Source: an uncultured Bryobacteraceae bacterium
GTDB lineage: Bacteria > Acidobacteriota > Terriglobia > Bryobacterales > Bryobacteraceae
Reading direction: 5' to 3'
NCBI GenBank assembly: GCA_937920635.1
Contig: CAKZUE010000033.1
Location: 1-64,000, forward strand
Length of the DNA: 64,000 bases
In this document: one piece after another, positions 25,838 to 34,802 of the stretch
Position numbering within the stretch: position 1 is the first letter of the stretch
How the letters are laid out: each line of letters starts with the position of its first letter
Notes under the pieces: model-generated
What the model was told of the DNA's origin: nothing
Seen by the model: only the letters and a program-made list of their open reading frames with translations
The model's database searches: none
Translations under genes and position numbers: made by a program

Positions 25838-27796
25838 ATGTCATTTCTCGGGACTCGTGCGTGGATGATCCTTGCGCTGCTCGGCATGACCGCGGCGGTT
25901 GGCTCCGGGCAGCAGAGCTATGCGTTGCGCTCGCCGGACGGGCGGATTGAAGTGCGCATCCGCGCGGGCGAGCGGCTCGCTTATGACATTGCCGTGCGGG
26001 GCAAGACGGTGATGGAGAATTCGACCGCGTCGATCCGCATCGACGGCGCGCGGCTGGGCGTGGGCGTGAAGATGCGCGGCGCGAAGGAGCGGTCGCAGGA
26101 CGCCGTGCTCGAGCCGCAGGTGAAGCTGAAGTCGGCGAGGATCCGCGAGCAATACAACGAACTGCGGCTGGAAGCGGAAGGCGGTTTTGCGGCGACGTTC
26201 CGCGCCTATAACGAGGGCGCCGCCTACCGGCTGGAGACCGCGCTGCCGCAGGCGAGGGTCAAGGTGTTCGACGAAGAGGCGTCGTTCCGTTTCCCGGAGG
26301 ACTACGAGGTTTACTATCCGGCTGAGGAGAGCTTCCTTTCGCACAACGAGCGCACATACGCGCGGCGCAGGCTGAGCTCGATTGCGCCGGGGACGCTGGC
26401 GACGCTGCCCGTAGTTGTCGATGCGGGCGGCGTGAAGCTGGCGATGGCGGAAGCGGACATCGAAGACTATCCGGGAATGTGGTTCCGCGCCACGGGCGGC
26501 AAAGGGCTGGATGTCACGTTCCCGCCCTATCCGCGCAAAGAAGCCTTGCACACGGACCGGAATTTGCGCGTGGTGGAGGCGGAAGACTACATCGCCGAGA
26601 CGCGCGGCTCGCGCACATTTCCGTGGCGGCTGGTGGCGGTGGCGGAGAAAGACGGCGAGCTGTTGACGAATCCGCTCGTGTGGCTGCTCCAGAAGCCCAC
26701 CGAGATCGCCGACGCAAGCTGGATCCGCCCGGGCAAGGTCGCCTGGGACTGGTGGAACGCGCTGAATGTTTACGGCGTGGACTTCCGCTCCGGCGTGAAC
26801 ACCGCCACCTACAAGTACTTCATCGATTTTGCGGCGAAGTACGGCATCGAGTACATCGTGCTGGACGAAGGCTGGTACAAGCTCGGCAACGTGCTCGATG
26901 TTGTGCCCGAGGTGAACATGCAGGAGATCACCTCGTACGCGGCGCAGAAGAAGGTGGGCGTGATCCTGTGGGTGGTGTGGAAGACGCTGGCGGACCAGAT
27001 GCCGGCGGCGCTGGATCAGTTCGCCAAATGGGGCGTGAAGGGGATCAAGGTGGACTTCATGCAGCGCGACGACCAGAAGGTGCTGAACATCCTCCAGGAG
27101 CTGACGCGCGAAGCGGCGAAGCGGAAGATGCTGGTGGATTATCACGGCGTGCAGCGCACGGCTCTGATGACGCGCACATGGCCGAACATCATCAGCAACG
27201 AGGGAGTGAAGGGACTGGAATGGAGCAAGTGGAGCGCGGAGATCGAGCCTGCGCACACCGTGATGCTGCCGTTCACGAGGATGTTTCTCGGGCCGATGGA
27301 CTTCACGCCCGGCGCGATGACCAACGCCGCGCGCGGCAGCTTCGCGCCCCTGTTCCAGACGCCGATGTCGATGGGCACGCGCTGCCACCAACTGGCGATG
27401 TACGCGATTTACGAAAGCCCGCTGCAAATGCTCTCCGACAGTCCGTCGAAGTATCTGCGCGAGCCGGAGATGATGGAGTTTCTCGGCCCGGTGCCGACCG
27501 TGTGGGATGAGACCGTCGTGCTGGAAGCGAGCATCGGCGAGCATGTGGCGGTGGCGCGCAGGCACGGCAGGCAGTGGTACGTGGGCGCGATGACGAACTG
27601 GACTGGGCGGGAACTCGAGTTGCGCTTCGACTTCCTGCCGCCGGGCGAGTTCGCGATGACTTTCTATGAAGACGGCGTCAACGCGCACCGGGTTGGCAGC
27701 GACTACCGGATGAGGAAGGGCAAGGTGAACCGGCAGACGGTGTTGAAGGTGCGGCTGGCGCCCGGCGGCGGCTGGGCGGCGCGGATCACGCCTTAA
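25838..27796 (+). CDS. GH97 glycoside hydrolase, retaining (alpha-galactosidase-like subgroup)
   Basis: This 652-residue secreted enzyme has the signal FLGTRAWMILALLGMTAAVG. The order is as in GH97: an N-terminal beta-supersandwich (about 30-280), a TIM barrel with WDWWNALNVYG and YIVLDEGWYK, and a C-terminal beta domain ending LAPGGGWAARITP. In the barrel, Asp406 (IKVDFMQRDDQ) lies where retaining GH97 members carry the nucleophile, and Glu455 (SNEGVKGLEW) is the likely acid/base. This points to the retaining group rather than inverting SusB-type alpha-glucosidases, based on recalled family comparisons. The ATG at 25838 follows GAGAAAGAGG at good spacing. TAGAAT at 25783-25788 is a possible -10. 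Confidence 0.9.
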   Translation: MSFLGTRAWMILALLGMTAAVGSGQQSYALRSPDGRIEVRIRAGERLAYDIAVRGKTVMENSTASIRIDGARLGVGVKMRGAKERSQDAVLEPQVKLKSARIREQYNELRLEAEGGFAATFRAYNEGAAYRLETALPQARVKVFDEEASFRFPEDYEVYYPAEESFLSHNERTYARRRLSSIAPGTLATLPVVVDAGGVKLAMAEADIEDYPGMWFRATGGKGLDVTFPPYPRKEALHTDRNLRVVEAEDYIAETRGSRTFPWRLVAVAEKDGELLTNPLVWLLQKPTEIADASWIRPGKVAWDWWNALNVYGVDFRSGVNTATYKYFIDFAAKYGIEYIVLDEGWYKLGNVLDVVPEVNMQEITSYAAQKKVGVILWVVWKTLADQMPAALDQFAKWGVKGIKVDFMQRDDQKVLNILQELTREAAKRKMLVDYHGVQRTALMTRTWPNIISNEGVKGLEWSKWSAEIEPAHTVMLPFTRMFLGPMDFTPGAMTNAARGSFAPLFQTPMSMGTRCHQLAMYAIYESPLQMLSDSPSKYLREPEMMEFLGPVPTVWDETVVLEASIGEHVAVARRHGRQWYVGAMTNWTGRELELRFDFLPPGEFAMTFYEDGVNAHRVGSDYRMRKGKVNRQTVLKVRLAPGGGWAARITP

Positions 27797-27824
27797 GGCG
27801 GCGGCGGAAAGCGCGGGAGCAGCC

Positions 27825-28802
27825 ATGATCGGCGTAACGATGGGGGACGCCAACGGCGTCGGGCCGGAGATCGTGCTCAAGGCGTGGCGGGAGGGGCTTG
27901 CCGGCGCGCCGTTTGTCCTTTACGGCGAGATGGCGGCGCTTGAGCATTACAACAGCACGCTCGGGCTTCGCGTGCCGCTGCGGCGTGTGCGCGAGCCGCG
28001 GGAGTCCGCGCCCGGCTCGCTGAACGTGATCGATCTCGGCCTGTTGCAGTCTGGCGATGTGCGGCCCGGCGAATTGAGCGCGGCGGCGGGGCGCGCCGCG
28101 CGGGAAGCCGTGGTGCGCGCCGCGCGGGCGGCGCTTGCCGGCCAGATCGAAGCCGTGGTGACACTGCCCGTCAACAAGCAGGCGATCCAGATGAGCGACG
28201 CGCGCTTCACCGGCCACACGGAACTGTTGGGAGAAGTGTGCGGAGCAAGTGACGTGACCATTCTGCTGGCAAGCGAGCGGCTGATGGTGACCCACATCAG
28301 CACGCACTGCTCGCTGCGCGAGGCGATCGCGCGGGTGACGCCGGAGCGCGTGCGGCGGATTCTCGAGCTGACCTGCGATGCGGTGCTGCGATTGAAGCCC
28401 GGAGCGCGGATCGCCGTGGCGGGGCTGAACCCGCACGCGGGCGAAGGCGGCGCGTTTGGAGATGAGGAGATCCGCGTGATTGCACCCGCGGTGGAATGGG
28501 CGCGCGCGCAGGGCTGGCCCATGGAAGGGCCGCTGCCGCCGGACACGTTGTTCTACCTCGCCGTGCACCGCGGGCGCTACGATGCCGTCGTGTGCATGTA
28601 TCACGACCAGGGCCACATTCCGCTGAAGCTGCTCGATTTCGAGGGCGGCGTGAATGTAACGCTCGGTTTGCCCATAGTGCGCACCAGCGTCGATCACGGC
28701 ACGGCGTTCGACATCGCCGGCCGGGGCGTGGCATCGCCGAAAAGCTTCGTGGCGGCGTTCCGTCTGGCGGAGAAGCTGGCAGCAGCGCGGCGCAGCGGGT
28801 GA
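27825..28802 (+). CDS. pdxA: 4-hydroxythreonine-4-phosphate dehydrogenase family (PdxA)
   Basis: This 325-residue protein starts with the family signature IGVTMGDANGVGPEI. It carries the metal-binding His residues in FTGHTELLGE, STHCSLREAI and YHDQGHIPLKLL, plus LNPHAGEGGAFGDEE and VRTSVDHGTAFDIAG. PdxA oxidises 4-phosphohydroxy-L-threonine in pyridoxal-5'-phosphate synthesis, in the cytoplasm with NAD. Its placement behind extracellular glycan enzymes, with no other B6 gene in the window, leaves open that it is a PdxA2-type dehydrogenase of phosphorylated sugar acids. GGGAGC precedes the ATG. Its stop codon directly abuts the stop of the convergent membrane acyltransferase gene. Confidence 0.9.
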   Translation: MIGVTMGDANGVGPEIVLKAWREGLAGAPFVLYGEMAALEHYNSTLGLRVPLRRVREPRESAPGSLNVIDLGLLQSGDVRPGELSAAAGRAAREAVVRAARAALAGQIEAVVTLPVNKQAIQMSDARFTGHTELLGEVCGASDVTILLASERLMVTHISTHCSLREAIARVTPERVRRILELTCDAVLRLKPGARIAVAGLNPHAGEGGAFGDEEIRVIAPAVEWARAQGWPMEGPLPPDTLFYLAVHRGRYDAVVCMYHDQGHIPLKLLDFEGGVNVTLGLPIVRTSVDHGTAFDIAGRGVASPKSFVAAFRLAEKLAAARRSG

Positions 28803-29894
28803 CTAGAACTTCAGGAACCAGCGCTTCCGCCACAACGCGTACGCCACCAGCCAGAGGACCAGGACGTTGGTGAGAGCGTACAGCACGCTGGCGTTCTTCT
28901 CAACGGAGGTGATGGCGAGGCAGACGTTCCCGTACCACCATTGGTGAAAGCCTGTCGCGCCGGCAACGCGGGCGAAGATGCCGGACAGCAGGAACATCAG
29001 GATCGCGTTGGAGCCGTAGATTTCAAAGAAGCGGAACCAGCGTCCCGCGCCGCGCACTTCCGCCACCCAGTACCAGAGGGCGAAGGCGAGCATGGCGAGA
29101 CCCGCCATCAGGAAGGCGAACGACGTCGTCCACAGGTTCTTGTTGACGGGGATCCAGATCGACATCACCTGAGCCGCGGCGAACAGCGCGGAGCCGCCGA
29201 AGATGAACGCCTGGAGGCGCGCCCGGTGCCAGGAGAAATGGCGCAGCACATGGCCGGCGAGCACGCCGAAAAGCACCGTGGACACGGCTGGCAGCGTACT
29301 GATGATGCCCTCCGGATCCCAGTCCCGCGTATGCCGCCACATGTGGCCGCTCAGCAGGAGCGAGTCGACATATCGGGCGAAGTTGCAGTCCATCGACCAG
29401 GAACCCGCGCCGCAGCCGGGCGTTGGATAGAACCACATCAGCCCGAGATACAGGGCATTGAAACCGAGCAGCCAGAGGATCTGCCCGCGCACTCTGGTGT
29501 AAAGAAAGATCAGGAACGCGATCAGATAGCAGACGGCGATGCGCTGGAGCACGCCAGGGATGCGGATGGTGGCCAGATCGATGCGCGGAAACGGACCCAC
29601 GAAGACGCCGAGCAGAAACAGGATGACGGCGCGCTGGAAGGCGTGCCGGAGTAGCTCGGCGCGCGATTGGCCGCGCTCGATGCGGCGCGCGGTGGACAGC
29701 GTCATCGCCACGCCGACGATCCAGAGGAAGAACGGGAACACGGTGTCGGTGAACGTCCAGCCGTGCCATTCGGCGTGCTCGAGCTGCGCGTACGACGGCG
29801 ATGAGCCGGGATTGTTCACCAGAATCATCGACGCGATGGTGAAGCCCCGGAAGATGTCCAGAGACTGAAGCCTGCCCGTGGAAGCCTGTTGCAT
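28803..29894 (-). CDS. Membrane protein related to heparan-alpha-glucosaminide N-acetyltransferase (DUF5009/DUF1624-like)
   Basis: This 363-residue integral membrane protein has about 10 spans. The N-terminal RLQSLDIFRGFTIASMILVNNPG followed by HAEWHGWTFTDTVFPFFLWIVGVAM is the signature of bacterial homologues of the lysosomal acetyl-CoA:heparan-glucosaminide acetyltransferase. The conserved His in the HAEWHG stretch is a candidate for the acetyl-carrying residue. The substrate in bacteria is unknown; transmembrane acetylation of a sugar is an inference. The start is the ATG at 29894, where hydrophobic sequence begins; a longer frame reads into non-coding sequence. It is divergent from the M1 peptidase gene (66 bases between starts), and its stop touches that of pdxA. 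Confidence 0.85.
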   Translation of the reverse strand: MQQASTGRLQSLDIFRGFTIASMILVNNPGSSPSYAQLEHAEWHGWTFTDTVFPFFLWIVGVAMTLSTARRIERGQSRAELLRHAFQRAVILFLLGVFVGPFPRIDLATIRIPGVLQRIAVCYLIAFLIFLYTRVRGQILWLLGFNALYLGLMWFYPTPGCGAGSWSMDCNFARYVDSLLLSGHMWRHTRDWDPEGIISTLPAVSTVLFGVLAGHVLRHFSWHRARLQAFIFGGSALFAAAQVMSIWIPVNKNLWTTSFAFLMAGLAMLAFALWYWVAEVRGAGRWFRFFEIYGSNAILMFLLSGIFARVAGATGFHQWWYGNVCLAITSVEKNASVLYALTNVLVLWLVAYALWRKRWFLKF

Positions 29895-29947
29895 GCAAGA
29901 AATCGAAGCTATCACAGCGGGACCGCATACTGCCGCCGCGATCCCGT

Positions 29948-29953
29948 TAGGAT
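29948..29953 (+). promoter_or_regulatory. -10-like TAGGAT at leaderless GTG start of M1 peptidase
   Basis: TAGGAT ends 7 bases before GTG 29961 and no Shine-Dalgarno sequence is present. The element lies in the 66-base divergent gap. Confidence 0.4.
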
Positions 29954-29960
29954 AGCGGTT

Positions 29961-31634
29961 GTGAGCGCAGCGGACATCCACTCTTACGCGAACCCGCACG
30001 AGTCGCGCGTGCGGCATGTCGAGCTGGATCTGACGGTGTCGTTCGGGGAGCGCAGGCTGCGCGGCGCGGCGGCGCTCCAGTTGGAGCCGGCGGGGCGGCG
30101 GCTCGTCCTGGACACGCGCGATCTGACGATCCGGCGCGTGAACGGGCGCACAGACAATTTCCGCCTGGGGGCGAAAGATCCGATTCTCGGAGCGCCGCTC
30201 GAGATCGATCTCGAGCCGGGCGAGCGCAGCGTGCTCATCGAGTACGAAACCTCGCCGGAAGCCAGCGGGCTGCAATGGCTGGAGCCTCCACAGACGGCGG
30301 GCAAGCGGCATCCCTTTTTGTATTCGCAATCGCAGGCGATCCACGCGCGGAGCTGGATTCCGTTACAGGATTCGCCTGCCGTGCGGGTGACATTTTCGGC
30401 GCGGATTCACGCGCCGGTGCCGCTGAAGGCGCTGATGGCGGCGCGCCGCGTGCGGGACGGGCATTTCCACATGCCGCTGCCCGTGCCCTCGTATCTGATG
30501 GCGCTGGCGGTGGGCGACGTGGAATTCCGCGCGCTGGGGGCGCGCTGCGGCGTGTGGGCGGAGCCGGCGGTACTCGATGCGGCGGCGCGCGAATTCACCG
30601 ATGTCGAAAGGATGGTGGAGGCGGCGGAGCGGCTGTACGGGCGCTACCGCTGGGGCCGTTACGACCTGCTGGTGCTGCCGCCGTCGTTTCCGTTCGGAGG
30701 CATGGAGAATCCGTGCCTGACGTTCGCCACGCCGACGGTGATCGCCGGCGACAGGAGCCTCGTGTCGCTGATTTCTCACGAGCTGGCGCATTCGTGGTCG
30801 GGCAACCTGGTGACGAATGCGGCGTGGAACGACTTCTGGTTGAACGAAGGGTTCACGACATACATCGAGCGGCGGATCCAGGAGGCGCTGTACGGGCGCG
30901 CGCGCAGCGAGATGGAGATGGCGGTGGAGGTGGGCGAGCTGGAGGAGGAGTTGCGGCGGCTGCCTGAAGCGGATCAGAGACTGGTGCTCGACCTGAAGGG
31001 CAGGGATCCGGACGACGGGATGACGCAGGTGCCGTATGTGAAGGGCGCGTTGCTGCTGCGGTGGCTGGAAGAAAAGCACGGGCGCGAGCGTTGGGACGCG
31101 TGGCTGCGCGGGTACTTCGAGCGGTACGCGTTTCAGTCGATCACGACGGCGGATTTCTTGGCGGAACTGGAGCGCGGCTTTCCGGGCGAGGACGTGCGCG
31201 ATTGGCTTTACGAGCCGGGCTTGCCCAAGGGCGCGCCGCGCCCGCATTATGAGTTCGGCGCCGAGCCGCGCCAGGATTGGGCGACGCATGAGTGGCTGCA
31301 CTGGCTGCGGGCGATGCCGGAGAAGCTGCCCGCGGAGCGGATGGCGGAGCTCGACCGGCAGTGGGGGTTCACGAAGAGCGGCAACAGCGAGATTGCGGCG
31401 CAGTGGCTGCTGATGGCGGTGCGCAGCGGATATCAGCCGGCATACGGGAGGCTGGAGCGGTTTCTGATCGAGGTAGGGCGGCGGAAGTTCGTCAAGCCGC
31501 TGTACGCGGAGCTTGCGAAAACGCCGGAGGGGCTGAAGCGCGCGCGGCGGATCTATGAAAAAGCGCGTCCAGGGTATCACCCGATCACGCGGGCGACTGT
31601 GGACGCGCTGTTGGATTTTAGCGCGAGGGGCTAG
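29961..31634 (+). CDS. M1-family metallopeptidase (aminopeptidase / leukotriene-A4-hydrolase-like)
   Basis: This 557-residue protein has an N-terminal beta domain (about 1-200), then a thermolysin-like catalytic domain with the exopeptidase motif GGMENP, the zinc site HELAHSW (His273, Glu274, His277) and the third ligand Glu296 in WLNEGFTTYIERR. A C-terminal helical domain as in LTA4 hydrolase follows (HEWLHWLRAMP onward, with QWLLMAVRSGYQPAYGRLERFL). It removes N-terminal residues from peptides. No signal peptide is seen with the chosen GTG, which lies 7 bases after TAGGAT, so it is probably cytoplasmic. Its stop overlaps the stop of the convergent M28 gene in CTAG. Confidence 0.93.
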   Translation: MSAADIHSYANPHESRVRHVELDLTVSFGERRLRGAAALQLEPAGRRLVLDTRDLTIRRVNGRTDNFRLGAKDPILGAPLEIDLEPGERSVLIEYETSPEASGLQWLEPPQTAGKRHPFLYSQSQAIHARSWIPLQDSPAVRVTFSARIHAPVPLKALMAARRVRDGHFHMPLPVPSYLMALAVGDVEFRALGARCGVWAEPAVLDAAAREFTDVERMVEAAERLYGRYRWGRYDLLVLPPSFPFGGMENPCLTFATPTVIAGDRSLVSLISHELAHSWSGNLVTNAAWNDFWLNEGFTTYIERRIQEALYGRARSEMEMAVEVGELEEELRRLPEADQRLVLDLKGRDPDDGMTQVPYVKGALLLRWLEEKHGRERWDAWLRGYFERYAFQSITTADFLAELERGFPGEDVRDWLYEPGLPKGAPRPHYEFGAEPRQDWATHEWLHWLRAMPEKLPAERMAELDRQWGFTKSGNSEIAAQWLLMAVRSGYQPAYGRLERFLIEVGRRKFVKPLYAELAKTPEGLKRARRIYEKARPGYHPITRATVDALLDFSARG

Positions 31635-33196
31635 AAGCTGAAGGGTCCCTGCTGCGGGCGCGGCTCGGGGCGGGGCTTGCGCGGCAGCTTCTCCTCGCGG
31701 TTGGCGGTGTGGACGACGAGCGTGGCGACGACGGCGGACATCTGCATCATGTCTTCGCGCGGGATGCGGTCGTAGACGTCCATGTTGGTGTGGTGGGTGC
31801 GCGTGTCGTACTCCAGCGGATCCTGGATGAACTGGAAGCCCGGCAGTCCGACGGCGTCGAAGCTCAGGTGGTCCGTGCCGCCGGTGTTGCGGCTGGTGAT
31901 GGTGGTGACGCCGAGATCGCGGAGGGGCGCCAGCCAGGCTTCAAAGATGGGGCGGCACATTTCATTGCCCTGGAGATAGATGCCGCGGATGCGGCCGCCG
32001 CCGTTGTCGACGTTGTAATAGGCGGAGAACTTGTCGTATTCGGGCAGGGTCTTCATGGTGGCGCGGTCGGCGAAGTGTTTGGTGACGTAACCGCGCGAGC
32101 CGAGCAGACCCTGTTCCTCCGCATCCCAGAGGGCGAGCCGCACGGTGCGGTCCAGCTTGAGATCCAGCTTCTTGACGATGCGCATGACCTCGAGCATGAC
32201 GGCCGAGCCGGCGCTGTTGTCGGTGGCGCCCGTGCCGGCGTGCCAGGTGTCGAAGTGGCCGCCGATCATCACGATCTCGTCCTTGTGTTTGCCCGCGCCG
32301 GGGAGTTCGGCGACGATATTGAAATTGTGCTGATCCGCGTCGGTCCACTCGTTGCGGATTTCGGCTTCCATGCGGACGGGAATTTTACGGTCGAGCAGCC
32401 GCCAGATGCGGTTGTAATGCTCGGCGGTGAGGACGATGGCGGGCGGAGCGGGCGGATCCTTGGGGTTGCGGGAGCCGCCGCTGGAAGTAAAGAAGGTGCC
32501 GAGGTCGCCGCGCCCGTTCTGGACGAGCAACGCGACCTTTTCCTCGCGAAGGAAGTCGTTCAGCTTGCGGCGGAAGGCCATCATCTGCATGAAATTCGGC
32601 TGTGGCTGGCCGGGCGCGGCCGGGCGGCGGCCGAAGGGCAGGAGCTGCGCGGCGGCGATCTCGGCCAGGTCCTGATCCGTGTAGCGGCGCCCGTCGGCCT
32701 TGTCATGCAGGGTGATGTCGCGGGGCTGGTCGGTCAGGACAATCTTGCCGGCGAGCTTGCCGCGCCACTTTTCGAGGTCGGCCTCTTCGCGGAGCGTGGC
32801 GAGGATGGGCTCGCCGCTGATCATGCCTTCGGTGGAGGACGTCCACGCCTGGGGGGCGCCAATCAGGGGCATATACGCTGGTTCGGTCATGGCGGCATAG
32901 AATTTCCGGTTCTCCCAGCCGCGGCCGAACTGGCCCCACGGCTCGAAGCGGACATCCTCGATGCCCCACTCCTTGAGGGTTTTCTGGACCCACTCGGCGC
33001 CGGCGCGGTAACGGGGAGAGCCAGCCAGGCGCGGGCCGTGAACATCGGTGAGCTGCATCAGGATGTCCATGACCTTCGAGTTCTGGAAGGCTTCCTGTTT
33101 GATCCGGTAAATGGCTTCGAGATCGGCCTTCTCCTGAGCGGGCAGGACCAGAGCGAAGACGAGCAAACAAAGGAAGATGTGGATGCGGTGTCTCAT
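31631..33196 (-). CDS. Secreted M28-family zinc carboxy/aminopeptidase
   Basis: This 521-residue protein has a Sec signal (FLCLLVFALVLPAQ). A PA-type inserted domain (about 110-290) is followed by the M28 catalytic core. The dizinc ligands are visible: His314 and Asp316 in GGHFDTWHAG, bridging Asp326 in GATDNSAG, Glu360/Glu361 in LWDAEEQG, Asp in YNVDNGGG and His in HHTNMDVYD. It resembles plasma glutamate carboxypeptidase-like members that digest peptides outside the cell. The ATG at 33196 begins the signal peptide; the frame extends 15 codons upstream without support. It ends in a proline- and arginine-rich tail. The stop codons of this gene and the M1 peptidase overlap. Confidence 0.93.
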   Translation of the reverse strand: MRHRIHIFLCLLVFALVLPAQEKADLEAIYRIKQEAFQNSKVMDILMQLTDVHGPRLAGSPRYRAGAEWVQKTLKEWGIEDVRFEPWGQFGRGWENRKFYAAMTEPAYMPLIGAPQAWTSSTEGMISGEPILATLREEADLEKWRGKLAGKIVLTDQPRDITLHDKADGRRYTDQDLAEIAAAQLLPFGRRPAAPGQPQPNFMQMMAFRRKLNDFLREEKVALLVQNGRGDLGTFFTSSGGSRNPKDPPAPPAIVLTAEHYNRIWRLLDRKIPVRMEAEIRNEWTDADQHNFNIVAELPGAGKHKDEIVMIGGHFDTWHAGTGATDNSAGSAVMLEVMRIVKKLDLKLDRTVRLALWDAEEQGLLGSRGYVTKHFADRATMKTLPEYDKFSAYYNVDNGGGRIRGIYLQGNEMCRPIFEAWLAPLRDLGVTTITSRNTGGTDHLSFDAVGLPGFQFIQDPLEYDTRTHHTNMDVYDRIPREDMMQMSAVVATLVVHTANREEKLPRKPRPEPRPQQGPFSF

Positions 33197-33350
33197 GGGG
33201 AATGTAGTTCGAGCATATCGGAGCGGCGGCGGCGCTGACAACCAGCCGGTTCTGGACCGCTCCGGCGGGCAGGGTACTGGAACCAGTGCGATCTCTCAGC
33301 CGGCTGGCGGCATCTGACAGGGTGTGGCGGCTTTTCCGTTTCATAGGCCA

Positions 33351-33380
33351 TTGCCAGCCTTGAGGCTTTCGGTGGATAAT
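33351..33380 (+). promoter_or_regulatory. Predicted sigma70-type promoter upstream of clpX
   Basis: TTGCCA (33351-33356) and GATAAT (33375-33380) are separated by 18 bases, giving a start near 33387. A short GAACCC/GGGTTC palindrome (33391-33403) lies just downstream of the predicted start. The rest of the 249-base gap before clpX shows no gene. Confidence 0.5.
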
Positions 33381-33445
33381 GAGGGCACGGGAACCCCGGG
33401 TTCTGGGGCTAGCCATGTGCGGCCCGGGCCGCAGGGAGATGATTT

Positions 33446-34711
33446 GTGAAGCGATCCCCGAGCGACGAAATTCTCAGATGCTCGTTTTGCCATAAAAGCC
33501 AGGACGCGGTCGGGAAGCTGATCGCCTCTCCGAGCGATTACCCGAGAGCTTACATCTGCGACGAGTGCATTGCCGTCTGCAACTCGATTCTGGCCGACGA
33601 CCGTCCGGAGCGCCCGTACGGGGCTCCGCAGAAGCTGCCCAAGCCGCTGGAGCTGAAAGAATATCTCGATCAATACGTCATCGGGCAGGAGCCGGCTAAA
33701 AAGAAGCTGGCTGTGGCGGTGTACAACCACTACAAGCGGATTCAGATGAACCGCCACAAGGTGGGCGAGATCGAGGTTTCCAAGTCGAACATCCTCCTGA
33801 TCGGACCCACCGGCACGGGCAAGACGCTGCTGGCGCAGACGCTGGCGCGGATCCTGGACGTGCCGTTCGCCATTGTCGACGCCACGACTCTGACCGAGGC
33901 GGGTTACGTCGGCGAGGATGTGGAGAACATCATCCTGCGTTTGCTGCAAAACGCCGACTGGGACGTGCAGCGGTGCCAGACGGGGATCATCTACATCGAC
34001 GAGATCGACAAGATCTCCCGTAAGGATGAGAACCCCTCGATCACACGCGACGTCTCTGGCGAAGGCGTGCAGCAGGCGCTGCTGAAGATCCTGGAAGGGA
34101 CGATTGCGAACGTGCCTCCGCAAGGCGGACGGAAGCACCCGCACCAGGAGTTCACGCCGGTCGATACGACCAACATCCTCTTTATTTGCGGCGGCGCTTT
34201 CGTGGGGCTCGAAAAGATCATCGCCCGCCGCGTGGGCAAGAAGACGCTGGGGTTCAAGAGCGTGGAAGAGAACCGCGACGGGGCGCGCGGGGCGCAGCAG
34301 CGGGACATGACGCTGCTTGAACAGCTCCAGCCGGAAGACCTGATCAAGTTCGGCTTCATCCCCGAGTTCATCGGCAGGCTGCCGGTGGCGGCGGTGCTCG
34401 AGGATCTGGACCGCGAGGCGCTGGTGCAGATCCTGGTGAAGCCGCGCAACGCGATCATCAAGCAGTATCAGAAGCTGTTCGAGTACGAAAATGTTAAACT
34501 GAAATTCAGCGATGACGCCCTGGAGGCGATCGCTGAGCTGGCTCTGCAAAGGAAGGTGGGGGCGCGGGGCCTGCGGATGATCCTCGAAGAATTGATGTTG
34601 GACGTCATGTACTACCTGCCGTCTTACAAGAAGGTGCGGGAGTTCCTGGTGACGCGGGAGATGGTCATGACGCAGAAGATCAACTGGGCGTTGCTCGAGA
34701 AGGCTGGCTGA
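33446..34711 (+). CDS. clpX: ATP-dependent Clp protease ATP-binding subunit ClpX
   Basis: This 421-residue protein is the AAA+ unfoldase that recognises tagged substrates and feeds them to ClpP. The N-terminal C4 zinc domain has Cys12, Cys15, Cys38 and Cys41; Walker A GPTGTGKT is at 120-127; Walker B is in [11 protein letters not shown]; the IGF-type loop that docks on ClpP reads IGF-like near the IKFGFIPEF segment; and sensor residues lie in ARGLR. The GTG start is chosen because AGGGAG lies 7 bases upstream and the zinc domain begins right after; a nearby ATG at 33439 is out of frame. clpP is not adjacent here. lon follows in the same direction after 91 bases. Confidence 0.97.
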   Translation: MKRSPSDEILRCSFCHKSQDAVGKLIASPSDYPRAYICDECIAVCNSILADDRPERPYGAPQKLPKPLELKEYLDQYVIGQEPAKKKLAVAVYNHYKRIQMNRHKVGEIEVSKSNILLIGPTGTGKTLLAQTLARILDVPFAIVDATTLTEAGYVGEDVENIILRLLQNADWDVQRCQTGIIYIDEIDKISRKDENPSITRDVSGEGVQQALLKILEGTIANVPPQGGRKHPHQEFTPVDTTNILFICGGAFVGLEKIIARRVGKKTLGFKSVEENRDGARGAQQRDMTLLEQLQPEDLIKFGFIPEFIGRLPVAAVLEDLDREALVQILVKPRNAIIKQYQKLFEYENVKLKFSDDALEAIAELALQRKVGARGLRMILEELMLDVMYYLPSYKKVREFLVTREMVMTQKINWALLEKAG

Positions 34712-34802
34712 GGTTCCTGGATCCACCCGGCCGGGCAGGACGGGCGCCGGACGGCCCGGATATCCCCAGAGTGAAACTGTCCGGTACAGCGACAATCAAC
34801 CC

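Noticed and set aside
25795-25950. Short ORF starting 6 bases after TAGAAT upstream of the GH97 gene
   Set aside because: It overlaps the GH97 start in another frame and encodes an Arg-rich, domain-less peptide; the TAGAAT more likely serves GH97 with a short leader.
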